A stretch of 64,000 nt of DNA from Rubrivivax sp. (GTDB lineage Bacteria > Pseudomonadota > Gammaproteobacteria > Burkholderiales > Burkholderiaceae_C): positions 124,001 to 188,000 of the forward strand of contig JAEUPB010000018.1 of assembly GCA_016789955.1 (NCBI GenBank). The letters are read 5' to 3'. The notes below the pieces were generated by a model. That model saw only the letters and a program-made list of their open reading frames with translations. It did not search any database and was not told where the DNA came from. Below are positions 43,548-52,544 of this stretch, piece after piece. The position numbers and the translations under genes are program-made. Position 1 is the first letter of the stretch. Each line of letters starts with the position of its first letter.

Positions 43548-44279
43548 ATGAGCACCACCAAGGACCTCGTCATCGCGCTGAAGGGCGAGCTCAAGCGCCA
43601 GGGCGTCACCTACGCCGCGCTGGCGCGGCAGCTCGGCATCGCCGAGTCCAGCGTCAAGCGCATCCTCGCCAAGGGCGACATGCCGCTGTCGCGCATCGAC
43701 GAGATGCTCGCGGTGCTGAAGATGACCTTCGCCGAGCTGGCCGAGCAGGTGGTGCACGCGCAGCCGCTGCGCCACGAGCTGACGATGGAGCAGGAGCGCG
43801 CCGTGGTGGCCGACCGCAAGCTGCTGCTGGTGGCCATCTGCTGCCTGAGCGCCTGGACCTACGAGCAGATCGTGGCCACCTACCGCATCACCGCGGCCGA
43901 GACGGTGAAGTACCTCGCGCAGCTCGACCGGCTGGGCATCATCGAGCTGCGCCCGTTGAACCGCTACCGCGTGAAGCTCGACAAGACGTTCCGCTGGCGC
44001 GCGCAGGGGCCGGTGATGGACTACTTCCGGCGCGACGTGGTGCCCGACTACTTCGACGGCGGCTTCGACGGCGACGGCGAGACGCTGATGCTGGTGCACG
44101 GCCGCATCAGCAAGGCGCTGGCCGGCATCTTCGTCGAGCGTCTGCAGCGCGTCGGGCAGGATTTCGCGGCGCAGCACCTGGCCGACCAGCGGCTGCCCGA
44201 CGACAAGAAGGACGCGTACACGCTGGTGGTGGCGATGCGCTCGTGGCTGTTCGCCGCGTTCCGTGACCTGAAACGTTAG
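43548..44279 (+). CDS. XRE-family transcriptional regulator with C-terminal effector-like region
   Basis: The 243-residue protein has an N-terminal Cro/C1-type helix-turn-helix (VTYAALARQLGIAESSVKRIL, residues ~19-39). A ~170-residue region follows, with a second winged-helix-like segment (ATYRITAAETVKYLAQLDRL). AGGAG precedes the ATG by nine bases. It is divergent from the YiaA-DUF2145 operon, with a perfect palindrome between them, so autoregulation or control of that operon is likely. Ligand is unknown. Confidence 0.85.
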   Translation: MSTTKDLVIALKGELKRQGVTYAALARQLGIAESSVKRILAKGDMPLSRIDEMLAVLKMTFAELAEQVVHAQPLRHELTMEQERAVVADRKLLLVAICCLSAWTYEQIVATYRITAAETVKYLAQLDRLGIIELRPLNRYRVKLDKTFRWRAQGPVMDYFRRDVVPDYFDGGFDGDGETLMLVHGRISKALAGIFVERLQRVGQDFAAQHLADQRLPDDKKDAYTLVVAMRSWLFAAFRDLKR

Positions 44280-44290
44280 CTGGCGCCGGC

Positions 44291-44306
44291 GGCGGCCATT
44301 GCCGCC
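44291..44306. terminator. GC hairpin between convergent genes
   Basis: GGCGGC-CATT-GCCGCC is a perfect 6-bp stem with a 4-base loop between the stops of the XRE gene (44279) and the DUF1134 gene (44327). No T-run, so only a candidate. Confidence 0.35.
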
Positions 44307-44326
44307 TCGCCGCCATGTGTGCCCGT

Positions 44327-44944
44327 TCAGATCGGGTTGAGCGACTTCTCGCGCCGGTAGTGCACGTAGCCCACGCTCGCGCCGGTGCGCAAGCCCACGC
44401 CCAGGCGGATCGGGGCCAGCGTCACGCCGTCGAGCCGCTGGTAGTTGATGCCGGCGCCGCCCACGTAGTAGAGGCTGCCGTCCACGCCGGGATAGCGCTT
44501 GTAGATCGCATCCACGCCCGGCAGCTTGTAGACGAGCACGAAGACCTTCGACGCGTTGGCGCCCAGGTCCAGGCCGATCGACGGGTCGGCCCAGTAGACC
44601 TTGCTCATGCGGCCGCTCTTGGTCACGAGCTCGCCCTCGCCGTAGCGCACGCCCACGGTGACGGCGGCCGAGACCTCTTCGCCGCGGATGTAGGCGTTCG
44701 GCCGGCCCTGTTCGCGGAAGGCCTTCTCCACCACGTTCGCCAGGCCCTCGGTGGTGCTGCCGAAGAAGTCGGTGACGGCCTTCAGCGTCGACTCCTGGTC
44801 GTAGGTGTCGTCGGCCGCGAGCGCGCTGGCCAGCGGCGACGAGACCAGCGCACCGGCACCGAGCTGCGCGAGCAGGCGGCGGCGCGTGGCGTCGTGGGCG
44901 CCGGTGCCCGGGTCGGACGTGAAGAGACGGGTGGCGGACAGCAT
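44327..44944 (-). CDS. DUF1134 (EipA-like) exported protein
   Basis: The 205-residue protein has a Tat-like signal (TRRRLLAQLGAGALVSSPLA). A DUF1134 domain follows, with FFGSTTEGLANVVEKAF, GRPNAYIRGEEVSAAVTVGV, the YWADPSIGLDLGANASKVF block and the C-terminal VGYVHYRREKSLNPI. EipA, the studied member from Brucella, is a periplasmic protein needed for envelope integrity. AGGAGG lies seven bases before the ATG. Neighbours give no further clue. Confidence 0.83.
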   Translation of the reverse strand: MLSATRLFTSDPGTGAHDATRRRLLAQLGAGALVSSPLASALAADDTYDQESTLKAVTDFFGSTTEGLANVVEKAFREQGRPNAYIRGEEVSAAVTVGVRYGEGELVTKSGRMSKVYWADPSIGLDLGANASKVFVLVYKLPGVDAIYKRYPGVDGSLYYVGGAGINYQRLDGVTLAPIRLGVGLRTGASVGYVHYRREKSLNPI

Positions 44945-45045
44945 CGGGTGACCTCCTGGTTGATGTCGGAGCCGCGAAACGCGGCGACGGCGTCATCTTG
45001 GAGAGGTTGCCGCGCCCTGCGTGTCGCCCGGCCGCGCGAGCCGGC

Positions 45046-45061
45046 GTAGGCATCGGCCTAC
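45046..45061 (-). terminator. Hairpin downstream of the esterase gene
   Basis: GTAGGC-ATCG-GCCTAC is a perfect 6-bp stem 26 bases past the esterase stop on the minus strand. It could end that transcript before the DUF1134 gene; no T-run follows. Confidence 0.35.
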
Positions 45062-45087
45062 ACGATGCCGGGCACCGCGAGGGCCGC

Positions 45088-46026
45088 TCAGCCGGTGCGC
45101 AGCGCCTGCCCCAGCACCGCCGTGCAGGCGCGCACCGCCGTCATCGCCTCGTCGAGCACGCGCGACATGGTGATGAAGCCGTGCACCTGCCGCTCGAAGC
45201 ACAGGTACTGCACTCGGTTGCCGGCCTCGCTGAGCGCATCGGCGTACTGCAGACCCTCGTCGCGCAGCGGGTCGTAGCCGGCGGTCAGCACCAGCGCCGG
45301 CGGAAGTCCCTTGAGGTCTGCGGCCAGCAGCGGCGACGCGCGACTGTCGTTCCACTGTGCCGGCTCGGGCGTGTAGTGGCCGCGGTAGTAGGCGATGCTG
45401 TCGGCGGTGAGGATGTAGCCCTGCCCGTTCGCGCGGTGCGAAGGCGCCACCGCGCGCATGTCGGTGGCCGGGTAGATGAGCAGCTGGTGCGCCAGCGGCG
45501 GCAGGCCGGCAGCGCCGCGCACTGCGAGCGCCGTCACCGCCGCGAGGTTGCCGCCGGCGCTGTCGCCGCCCACCGCCACGCGCGCCGTGTCGATGCCCGC
45601 AAGACCGGCGCTGCCCGACAGCACCGCGCGCGTCACCGCCACGCAGTCGTCCACCGCTGCGGGGAAGCGGTGCTCGGGGGCCAGCCGGTAGTCCACCGCC
45701 AGCACGGCCGCGGGTGTCCAGGCGCAGAGCTGGCGGCACAGCACGTCATGCGTGTCGAGGTCGCCGATGGTCCAGCCGCCGCCATGGAAGTAGACCAGCA
45801 GGGGTTGAGCCGCGCCGGCTGCGCCCGAGGCCGGGCGGTACAGCCGGCAGCGCACGCCGGCCACGTCGACGTCGGCCGCCGAGGCCACTGGCGGTGGCTC
45901 GGGCTGCGTGTAGGCGCGGCGGTCGCGGTACAGCGCGCGGGCGTCGGCGGGCGACAGCGTGTGCGTCGGCGGCACGCCGCGCTCGGCCATCAGCTGGATC
46001 AGCGCGCGGGCTTGCGGGTCGAGCAT
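45088..46026 (-). CDS. Alpha/beta hydrolase, HSL-type esterase
   Basis: The 312-residue enzyme is of the hormone-sensitive-lipase group. The oxyanion-hole motif is YFHGGGWTIGDLDTHD, the nucleophile serine lies in VGGDSAGGNLAAV, the acid is in AGYDPLRDEG, and the histidine is in ERQVHGFITMSR. There is no signal peptide, so it acts in the cytoplasm on short acyl esters. It is divergent from the YchJ gene across 46 bp. Confidence 0.92.
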   Translation of the reverse strand: MLDPQARALIQLMAERGVPPTHTLSPADARALYRDRRAYTQPEPPPVASAADVDVAGVRCRLYRPASGAAGAAQPLLVYFHGGGWTIGDLDTHDVLCRQLCAWTPAAVLAVDYRLAPEHRFPAAVDDCVAVTRAVLSGSAGLAGIDTARVAVGGDSAGGNLAAVTALAVRGAAGLPPLAHQLLIYPATDMRAVAPSHRANGQGYILTADSIAYYRGHYTPEPAQWNDSRASPLLAADLKGLPPALVLTAGYDPLRDEGLQYADALSEAGNRVQYLCFERQVHGFITMSRVLDEAMTAVRACTAVLGQALRTG

Positions 46027-46072
46027 CGCGGGTTCCTCCGGTAGATTGCGGCCAGTGTATCGACCGCCCCCG

Positions 46073-46456
46073 ATGGACATCTCCTGCCCCTGCGGCCTGC
46101 CGCACCGCTACGCCGACTGCTGCGGACGCTGGCACGCCGGCCCGCTGCACCTGCAGGCGCCCGATGCCGAGGCGCTGATGCGCTCTCGCTACGCCGCCTT
46201 CGCACTGGACCGACGCGACTACCTGCGCGACACCTGGCACCCGTCGTCGCGGCCGGCCGTGCTGGAAGACCCGCCGCCCGGGCTGCGCTGGCTCGGCCTG
46301 GAGGTGCGGCGCCACGTGCCGATCGATGCCGACCACGCGACGGTGGAATTCGTCGCGCGCAGCAAGCTCGGCGGCCGCGCGTCGCGGCTGCACGAGGTGA
46401 GCCGCTTCGAGCGCGTGGGCGGGCGCTGGACCTACGTCGACGGCGAGTTGCGTTGA
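46073..46456 (+). CDS. YchJ-family (UPF0225) SEC-C motif protein
   Basis: This 127-residue small protein has an N-terminal cysteine-rich SEC-C-like zinc motif (CPCGLPHRYADCCGRWHAG). The YchJ body follows, with ALMRSRYAAFALDRRDYLRDTWH and the C-terminal SRFERVGGRWTYVDGEL. The fold is NTF2-like. Function is not established. The ATG at 46073 lies 46 bp from the divergent esterase start. Confidence 0.9.
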   Translation: MDISCPCGLPHRYADCCGRWHAGPLHLQAPDAEALMRSRYAAFALDRRDYLRDTWHPSSRPAVLEDPPPGLRWLGLEVRRHVPIDADHATVEFVARSKLGGRASRLHEVSRFERVGGRWTYVDGELR

Positions 46457-46511
46457 CGGTGACCATCGAACGTCGGGCCGCCAGCGGAGGGGCCCGACGG
46501 GCCTCGCACCG

Positions 46512-47399
46512 ATGAACCCCGGCGTCGCCTACGCACTGGCCGCATTCACGATCTGGGGCCTGTACCCGCTGTACTTCCGGTTGCTGGAAGGCGTGCCGGC
46601 GATCGAGGTGGTGCTGCAGCGCTCGGTGTGGTCGCTGGTGTTCGTGCTGGGCGTGCTGGCGGTGTTGCGCCGCTGGCAGTGGCTGGCGCCGCTCCTGCGC
46701 GAGTCGCGGCGGCTGGCGGTGTATGCCGCGAGCGCGCTGCTGATCGCCGGCAACTGGCTCGTCTACGTGCACGCGGTGCAGACGCACCAGGTGCTGCAGG
46801 CGAGCCTGGGCTACTTCATCAATCCGCTGGTGAGCGTGGCGCTGGGGGTGCTGGTGCTGCGCGAACGGCTGCGGCGGCTGCAGTGGCTGGCCGTGGTGCT
46901 GGCGTCGGCCGGCGTGGCCTGGCTCACGTGGCGCAACGGCGGGCTGCCGTGGATCGCGCTGGCGCTGGCGGTGCTGTTCGGCGTCTACGGGCTGCTGCGC
47001 AAGACCGCGCCGCTCGGCGCGCTGGAAGGACTGGCCGCCGAGACGCTGCTGCTGGCGCCGCTGGCGCTGGCCGGCCTCGCGTGGGCCACCGCCGCACGGC
47101 CTGAGCCGCTGCTCGAGGCGCGCCCGACGCTGCTGGTGTGGCTGGCGCTCTCGGGTCCGCTCACCGCGCTGCCGCTGTACTGCTACACGCAGGCCGCACG
47201 GCGGCTGCCGCTGGCCACGGTGGGCGTGCTGCAGTACCTCTCGCCGACGCTGCAGTTCGCGCTCGGCGTGTGGGTCTTCGGCGAGACGTTCGATGCGGCG
47301 CGGCTGGCCGGCTTCGCGCTGATCTGGGCGGCGCTGGCCTGCTACAGCGCCGACGCGCTCATCGGCTCGCGGCCCCGGCCCGAGCCGCCGCCGGCCTGA
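46512..47399 (+). CDS. rarD: EamA-family transporter RarD
   Basis: This 295-residue inner-membrane protein has ten predicted helices in two EamA halves. RarD landmarks are ALAAFTIWGLYPLYFRLL at the start, GNWLVYVHAVQTHQVLQASL and PLYCYTQAARRLPLATVGVL, with YLSPTLQFALGVWVFGE. Substrate is unknown; the family name comes from chloramphenicol-sensitivity work. The last 41 bases overlap the 3' end of the TetR gene on the opposite strand. Confidence 0.92.
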   Translation: MNPGVAYALAAFTIWGLYPLYFRLLEGVPAIEVVLQRSVWSLVFVLGVLAVLRRWQWLAPLLRESRRLAVYAASALLIAGNWLVYVHAVQTHQVLQASLGYFINPLVSVALGVLVLRERLRRLQWLAVVLASAGVAWLTWRNGGLPWIALALAVLFGVYGLLRKTAPLGALEGLAAETLLLAPLALAGLAWATAARPEPLLEARPTLLVWLALSGPLTALPLYCYTQAARRLPLATVGVLQYLSPTLQFALGVWVFGETFDAARLAGFALIWAALACYSADALIGSRPRPEPPPA

Positions 47400-48054
47400 G
47401 GCGTTCGTCGCGGCCCGCCGCAGCGGCCTCGCGCAGCGCCGCGTCGATCAGCGCCTCGGCCATCCACAGCGCCGTCTGCTCCACGCCGCGGTCGCTCTCG
47501 CCCCAGATGTCCTTCAGCACGACGTAGGGCTCGATGCCGTAGACGATCGACAGCGCGCGGTGCAGCCGCGCGTGCACCGGGGGCGGCAGCACGGACGCCA
47601 GCGGCTGCAGCGCCTGCTCGAGGATGCGCACGCGGTGGCCGCGGCGGTAGGGCTCCTCCTCCAGCAGGCCGGCGCGCTCGAGCTGCCACTGCTCCAGCGA
47701 GAGCTGCGCCGCCGCGCGCATCTGCGGCTCGAAGTGCTTGAAGCGCGGGAAGGTGCGCCGGAACAGCTCGCGCACGCGCTCGCGGCCATCACTCTCGTCG
47801 GACTCGAAGCTGCGCATCGGCCCCAGCGAGTCGTCGATCACCGCGGCGACCAGCGCGCTGCGCGTCGGGAAGTAGCGATAGGCGGTGGCGCGCGACACCT
47901 TCGAGCGCACCGCCACCTCGGCCACCGTGGGCACGTGGCCGTCCTGCCGGATGACGTCCGCGGCGGTGTCCATCAGCAGCCGGTAGGTGGCGGCCTTCAC
48001 GCCGCGCTCGGGTACCTCGGGGCCTCGGCTGGGGATCGGGGGCTTGCGGGCCAT
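47359..48054 (-). CDS. TetR-family transcriptional regulator of the adjacent catabolic/ABC operon
   Basis: The 231-residue regulator has an N-terminal helix-turn-helix (TVAEVAVRSKVSRATAYRYF, residues ~43-62) and a helical ligand domain with no recognised specificity. It is divergent from the 13-gene operon that starts at 48207. The palindrome at 48136-48151 lies between them, so it is the likely repressor of the operon and perhaps of itself. Its C-terminal end overlaps rarD by 41 bp. Confidence 0.9.
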   Translation of the reverse strand: MARKPPIPSRGPEVPERGVKAATYRLLMDTAADVIRQDGHVPTVAEVAVRSKVSRATAYRYFPTRSALVAAVIDDSLGPMRSFESDESDGRERVRELFRRTFPRFKHFEPQMRAAAQLSLEQWQLERAGLLEEEPYRRGHRVRILEQALQPLASVLPPPVHARLHRALSIVYGIEPYVVLKDIWGESDRGVEQTALWMAEALIDAALREAAAAGRDERLRPAAARAGAASR

Positions 48055-48135
48055 GAGGGTAATTCCGGGGCGTTCGGCGTGGGGTCTCGGCTTGTGGGCG
48101 GCCGGAACCCGCTCGTATGATGGGCCGTCCAGATT

Positions 48136-48170
48136 TGAGACGCAAGTCTCATTCTCACATCACAGTCTCA
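48136..48170. promoter_or_regulatory. TetR operator candidate upstream of the 13-gene operon
   Basis: TGAGAC-GCAA-GTCTCA (48136-48151) is a perfect 6-bp inverted repeat of the size TetR dimers use. A further TCTCA at 48153-48157 and GTCTCA at 48165-48170 suggest a second, weaker half-site cluster. It lies between the divergent TetR gene and the first operon gene, 55 bp before the latter. Confidence 0.7.
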
Positions 48171-48206
48171 CGGCCTGCGGGCACGTGGGCGAGGAGACAA
48201 CCCACG

Positions 48207-49085
48207 ATGCGCTGGGCCCGTTGGAGCTGGGGCGGCCGCTTCCATCTCGGCACCGTGTCGCCGTCGGGCGACGAGGTCACGCCGCGGGTGGCCGAGCGGC
48301 ACGTCTCCGACATGGCCGCGGTGATCGCCTCGCTGGCCGGCGGGGGGCCGGTGCCGGAGCCCACGGGTGCGCGGCTGCCGCTGTCGGCCGTGACGCTCAC
48401 CGCACCGCTGGCGCGCCCGGCGCGCAACCTCTTCTGCATCGGCCGCAACTACCGGGCGCACGCCGAGGAGCTGGCGACCACGGTGTTCCGCGACACGGTG
48501 GCGCGCGCCGATGGCTGGCCGATCGTCTTCACGAAGGTGCCCGAGACGGTGGTCGGCCCACACGACCCGGTGCGCCTGCCCGGCGCCGCGGCCAGCGAGC
48601 AGATCGACTACGAGGCCGAGCTGGCCGTGGTGATCGGCCGTGGCGGGCGCGACATCCCGCGCTCGCGCGCGCTGGCTCACGTGTTCGGCTACACGGTCGT
48701 CAACGACGTCAGCGCGCGCGACGTGCAGGTGCGCCACCAGCAGTGGCACCTGGGCAAGAGCTTCGACACCTTCTGCCCGATGGGGCCGTGGATCGTCACC
48801 GCCGACGAGCTCGACGGCACCGACACGCGGGTGCGCTGCTGGGTGACCTCCGGCGGGCACACCGAGCTGCGCCAGGACGGCCGCACGCGCGACCTGATCT
48901 TCGACATCCCCACGCTGGTGGAGACCTGCTCGCGCGGCATCACGCTGCAGCCGGGCGACGTCATCGCCACCGGCACGCCGTCGGGCGTGGGCATGGGCTT
49001 CCAGCCGCCGCGCTGGCTGGGCCGCGGTGACGTGGTGCGCATCGAGATCGATGGCCTGGGTGCCATCGAGAACCGCTTCGAGTAG
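48207..49085 (+). CDS. Fumarylacetoacetate hydrolase-family protein
   Basis: This 292-residue cytoplasmic enzyme is of the FAH fold, first gene of the operon. The metal-binding and core motifs are FCIGRNYRAHAEEL, IDYEAELAVVIGRGGRDI, GYTVVNDVSARDVQ, and the C-terminal ATGTPSGVGMGFQPPRWL. The family cleaves C-C bonds of acylpyruvates or hydrates and decarboxylates catechol-pathway products. GAGGAG lies ten bases before the ATG. With the hydrolases downstream it suggests ring-fission or side-chain breakdown of an imported compound; the compound is unknown. Confidence 0.9.
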   Translation: MRWARWSWGGRFHLGTVSPSGDEVTPRVAERHVSDMAAVIASLAGGGPVPEPTGARLPLSAVTLTAPLARPARNLFCIGRNYRAHAEELATTVFRDTVARADGWPIVFTKVPETVVGPHDPVRLPGAAASEQIDYEAELAVVIGRGGRDIPRSRALAHVFGYTVVNDVSARDVQVRHQQWHLGKSFDTFCPMGPWIVTADELDGTDTRVRCWVTSGGHTELRQDGRTRDLIFDIPTLVETCSRGITLQPGDVIATGTPSGVGMGFQPPRWLGRGDVVRIEIDGLGAIENRFE

Positions 49086-49090
49086 CCGCG

Positions 49091-49894
49091 ATGGGCGTCA
49101 CCTGGATCGACCGCATGGCGGTGGACGTGACCGGCGACGGCGACGCGGTGGTGTTCGTGCACGGCCTGGGCGGCAGCCTGAACGTGTGGACGCCGCTGCT
49201 GCCCGCTCTCTCTCGCTGGCGCTGCATCCGGCCCGAGCTGCCGGGCTCGGCGCGCTCGCGCAAGGCCCATGCGCTGGCGGAGTCCACGCCGCACCGCGGC
49301 CGGCTGTCGGTGGGCGTGCTGGCCGATGCCGTGCTGCGGGTCTGCGAACAGCTCGGCGTGGCGCGCGCGCACCTCGTGGGCCACTCGCTGGGCACGCTGG
49401 TGTGCCAGCACGTCGCCGCGCGCGTGCCGCAGGCGGTGCGGTCGCTGGCGCTGTTCGGCGCGCTCGCCGAGCCTGCGGCGGCGGTGCGCCAGGCGATGGC
49501 GCAGCGCGCCGCGGCAGCGCGGGCGGACGGCCTGTTCGGCATCGCCGAGGCGGTCGCGCAGGCGGCGCTGTCGGCCCACACGCGCCAGACGCAGCCGCTG
49601 GCCGTGGCCTACGTGCGCGAGTCGCTGGCCGCGCAGGATGCCGAGGGCTACGCGCGCACCTGCGAGGCGCTGGCCGACGCCACCGCCGCCCCGCTGGAGC
49701 GCATCGCCTGCCCGGTGCTCGTGGTCAACGGCGACGAGGATGTCGTCACGCCGCTGTCGGGCGCACGCCAGCTCGCCGAGCGGCTGGCCTCCGCCCGGCT
49801 GGAGGTGCTGCCGCGCTGCGGACACTGGCCCACCCTGGAGCGCAGTGCCGACAGCCAGCGGCTGCTGCGCGACTTCCTCGACCGCGTGCGCTGA
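49091..49894 (+). CDS. Alpha/beta hydrolase (enol-lactonase-like)
   Basis: The 267-residue cytoplasmic hydrolase starts 5 bp after the FAH gene. It has the oxyanion motif FVHGLGGSLNVW, the nucleophile elbow LVGHSLGTLVC, the acid in NGDEDVVTP and the histidine in CGHWPTLE. The pattern resembles 3-oxoadipate enol-lactonases and C-C bond hydrolases of aromatic pathways. The exact substrate cannot be read from sequence; operon position implies a step in breakdown of the transported compound. Confidence 0.87.
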   Translation: MGVTWIDRMAVDVTGDGDAVVFVHGLGGSLNVWTPLLPALSRWRCIRPELPGSARSRKAHALAESTPHRGRLSVGVLADAVLRVCEQLGVARAHLVGHSLGTLVCQHVAARVPQAVRSLALFGALAEPAAAVRQAMAQRAAAARADGLFGIAEAVAQAALSAHTRQTQPLAVAYVRESLAAQDAEGYARTCEALADATAAPLERIACPVLVVNGDEDVVTPLSGARQLAERLASARLEVLPRCGHWPTLERSADSQRLLRDFLDRVR

Positions 49895-49904
49895 AGGAAG
49901 AACG

Positions 49905-51239
49905 ATGGCCGACGTGCTCTACACCAACGTGCGCGTGTTCGACGGGGGCGGCGACCCGCCGTTCACCGGCGACGTGCTCGTCACCGGCAACCGCATCACG
50001 CGGGTCGTCAAGACCGGCTACGGGCCGCGCGGCGCATCGGTCGTGCCCGGCCCGGGTGCGCCCGCGCTGGCCGGCGCCACCGTGATCGACGGGGCGGGCG
50101 CGTTCCTGATGCCCGGCATGGTCGAGGCGCACACGCACTTCTCGTGGAACGACCAGCCGACGCTCGAGTCGATCCAGCGCATGCCGCCGGAGGAGCACAT
50201 CCTTTGGTGCGCGCAGGTCGCGAGGACCTACCTCGACATGGGCTGGACCAGCTGCGTCGGCGCGGCCACCGCCAAGCCGCGGCTGGACGTGGTGATCCGC
50301 AACGCGATCAACGACGGCACGATCCCCGGGCCGCGCTACATCGCCGCCAGCCAGGAGATCACGGTGCCCGGCGGCCTGGGCGACACCACCGCGCCGCACC
50401 TGCCGCAGCCGGAGTTCGCGTTCGGCGCGATCGTCTCGGGCAACGACGAGATGCGTCGTTGCGTGCGCATGTTCGCCAAGTACGGCGTCGACCAGATCAA
50501 GATCAACCTGTCGGGCGAATCGATCACCGGCATGCCCTCGGAGATGAGCCAGTTCACCGAGGAGGAGGTGGCCACCTGTGTCGACGAGGCGAAGCGCTGG
50601 GGCAAGCGCGTCGCGGCGCACGCGCGCAGCACCTGGTCGATCAAGCAGTGCATCCGCCAGGGCATCCAGGTCATCTACCACGCCAGCTACGCCGACGAGG
50701 AGGCGCTGGACCTGCTCGAGGCGGCGAAGTTCGACCACCACGTCGCACCCGGCCTGGCCTGGCTGATCAACACCTGCCACCACGCCAGCCCGTGGGGGCT
50801 GACGCCCGAGGTGACGAAGAAGATGGGCTACCACCGCGAGCTGGAGGCAGCCATCGAGTCGATGCGCGCGATGCGCAAGCGCGGCATCCGCATCCTGCCC
50901 GGTGGCGACTACGGCTTCGCATGGACGCCGCACGGCACCAACGCGAAGGACCTGCAGTACTTCGTCGAGCACGTCGGCATGAGCCCGATGGAAGCACTGC
51001 TGTCGGCCACGGCCTGGGGCGCGCCGATGATGAACCAGGGCAAGCAGCTCGGCTACATCCGCGAGGGCTGCCTGGCCGACCTGCTGCTGATCGACGGCGA
51101 CCCGCTGGCCGACATCACCGTGCTGCAGGACCGGCAGCGCATCCTCGCCGTGATGAAGGACGGCGAGTTCCACCGCGCGCCGCCCGCGCGCATCGCGCAG
51201 CGCAGCGCCGGCGGCGGCGTCACGCGTTGGGCGGCCTAG
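49905..51239 (+). CDS. Metal-dependent amidohydrolase, first of a tandem pair
   Basis: The 444-residue cytoplasmic enzyme is of the imidazolonepropionase/prolidase-like amidohydrolase group. It has the HxH motif GMVEAHTHFSWND, the probable bridging lysine in DQIKINLSG, histidines in VAAHARSTWS and VIYHASY, and the final aspartate in LPGGDYGFAW. AAGGAAG precedes the ATG, 10 bp after the hydrolase gene. It shares long blocks with the next gene (AKPRLDVVIRNAI, AASQEITVPGGLGD), so the pair arose by tandem duplication. It probably opens a cyclic amide, imide or lactam-like bond. Confidence 0.88.
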   Translation: MADVLYTNVRVFDGGGDPPFTGDVLVTGNRITRVVKTGYGPRGASVVPGPGAPALAGATVIDGAGAFLMPGMVEAHTHFSWNDQPTLESIQRMPPEEHILWCAQVARTYLDMGWTSCVGAATAKPRLDVVIRNAINDGTIPGPRYIAASQEITVPGGLGDTTAPHLPQPEFAFGAIVSGNDEMRRCVRMFAKYGVDQIKINLSGESITGMPSEMSQFTEEEVATCVDEAKRWGKRVAAHARSTWSIKQCIRQGIQVIYHASYADEEALDLLEAAKFDHHVAPGLAWLINTCHHASPWGLTPEVTKKMGYHRELEAAIESMRAMRKRGIRILPGGDYGFAWTPHGTNAKDLQYFVEHVGMSPMEALLSATAWGAPMMNQGKQLGYIREGCLADLLLIDGDPLADITVLQDRQRILAVMKDGEFHRAPPARIAQRSAGGGVTRWAA

Positions 51240-51260
51240 CCGGCCCGCGGGAGCGAGACG

Positions 51261-52544
51261 ATGGCCGATACGCTATTCACCAACGTCCGGATCCTCGACG
51301 GCAGCGGCGACGCGCTGCCTTACAGCGGCAGCGTGCTAGTGTCGGGCAACCGCATCCGAGCGGTGGGCCGCAGCACGGCGCCGATCACGCCCGGCGCCGC
51401 CACCGTCGTGGATGCCGGCGGCGCCACGCTGATGCCCGGCATGGTCGAGGCGCACACGCACTTCAGCTGGAACGACGCGGCCACGTTGTCGGCGATCCAG
51501 CAGATGCCGCTGGAGGAGCATGTGCTGTGGTGCGCGAAGGTCGCGCGCCGCTACCTCGAGGCCGGCTTCACGAGCTGCCTGGGTGCGGCCTGCGCGAAGC
51601 CCCGGCTCGACGTGGTGATCCGCAATGCCATCGAGAGCGGCCAGATCCCCGGCCCGCGCTATCTGGCCGCCAGCCAGGAGATCACCGTACCCGGCGGCCT
51701 CGGCGACGAGACGCTGCCGCACCTGCCGTTCCCCGAGTTCAGCTTCGGCGTCAACGTCAACGGCGCCGAGCACATGCGGCAGGTCGTGCGCATGTTCCTG
51801 AAGTACGGCGTCGACTCGATCAAGCTGAACCTGTCGGGCGACAACTTCGTGCCCGGGGCGCCGGCGCACACCACCTGGATGACCGATGCCGAGGTGGCCG
51901 CCGCTGCCGAGGAAGTGAAGATGCGCGGCAAGCGCATCATCGTGCACGCCCGCTCGTGCGCCAGCGTGAAGCAGGCATTGCGCCACGGCGTGCGGCTGAT
52001 CTACCACGCCAGCTTCAGCGACGAGGAGATGCTCGACCAGCTCGAGGCGGTGAAGGACGAGGTCTTCGTCGCCCCCGGCATCGCGATCCTGTACGCCATG
52101 CTGCACGAGGCCGAGCCCTACGGCATCACGCACGCGCAGGCGGTGGCGATGGGCTACCAGGAGGAGTGGGACGCGGCCTGCCAGACGCTCTCGCGCATGC
52201 ACAAGCGCGGCATCCGGGTGCTGCCCGGCGGCGACTACGGCTTCGCGTTCACGCCGCACTGCCAGAACGCGCGCGACCTCGAGTTCTTCGTGCGCCACCT
52301 CGGCATGACGCCGATGGAGGCGATCCGCTCGGCCACGCGCCACGGCGGCGCGCTGATGATGCGCGGCCACGAACTGGGCCTGGTGCGCGAGGGCTACCTG
52401 GCCGACCTGCTGCTCGTCGACGGCGATCCGCTGGCCAACCTGTCGATCCTGCGCGACCCGCGCCGCATCCTGGCGGTGATGAAGGACGGGCGCTTCGCCA
52501 AGGCCCCGGCGACGACCGAGCGGCGCTGGGAGCGTGCTGCATGA
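51261..52544 (+). CDS. Metal-dependent amidohydrolase, second of a tandem pair
   Basis: The 427-residue paralogue of the preceding gene has HxH in GMVEAHTHFSWND, the lysine in DSIKLNLSGDN, histidines in IIVHARSCAS and LIYHASFSD, and the aspartate in LPGGDYGFAFTPH. It differs mainly in the N-terminal strand region and around residues 190-210. The stop overlaps the start of the livH-like gene (ATGA), coupling enzyme and transporter translation. Two near-copies suggest related substrates or a heteromer. Confidence 0.88.
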   Translation: MADTLFTNVRILDGSGDALPYSGSVLVSGNRIRAVGRSTAPITPGAATVVDAGGATLMPGMVEAHTHFSWNDAATLSAIQQMPLEEHVLWCAKVARRYLEAGFTSCLGAACAKPRLDVVIRNAIESGQIPGPRYLAASQEITVPGGLGDETLPHLPFPEFSFGVNVNGAEHMRQVVRMFLKYGVDSIKLNLSGDNFVPGAPAHTTWMTDAEVAAAAEEVKMRGKRIIVHARSCASVKQALRHGVRLIYHASFSDEEMLDQLEAVKDEVFVAPGIAILYAMLHEAEPYGITHAQAVAMGYQEEWDAACQTLSRMHKRGIRVLPGGDYGFAFTPHCQNARDLEFFVRHLGMTPMEAIRSATRHGGALMMRGHELGLVREGYLADLLLVDGDPLANLSILRDPRRILAVMKDGRFAKAPATTERRWERAA

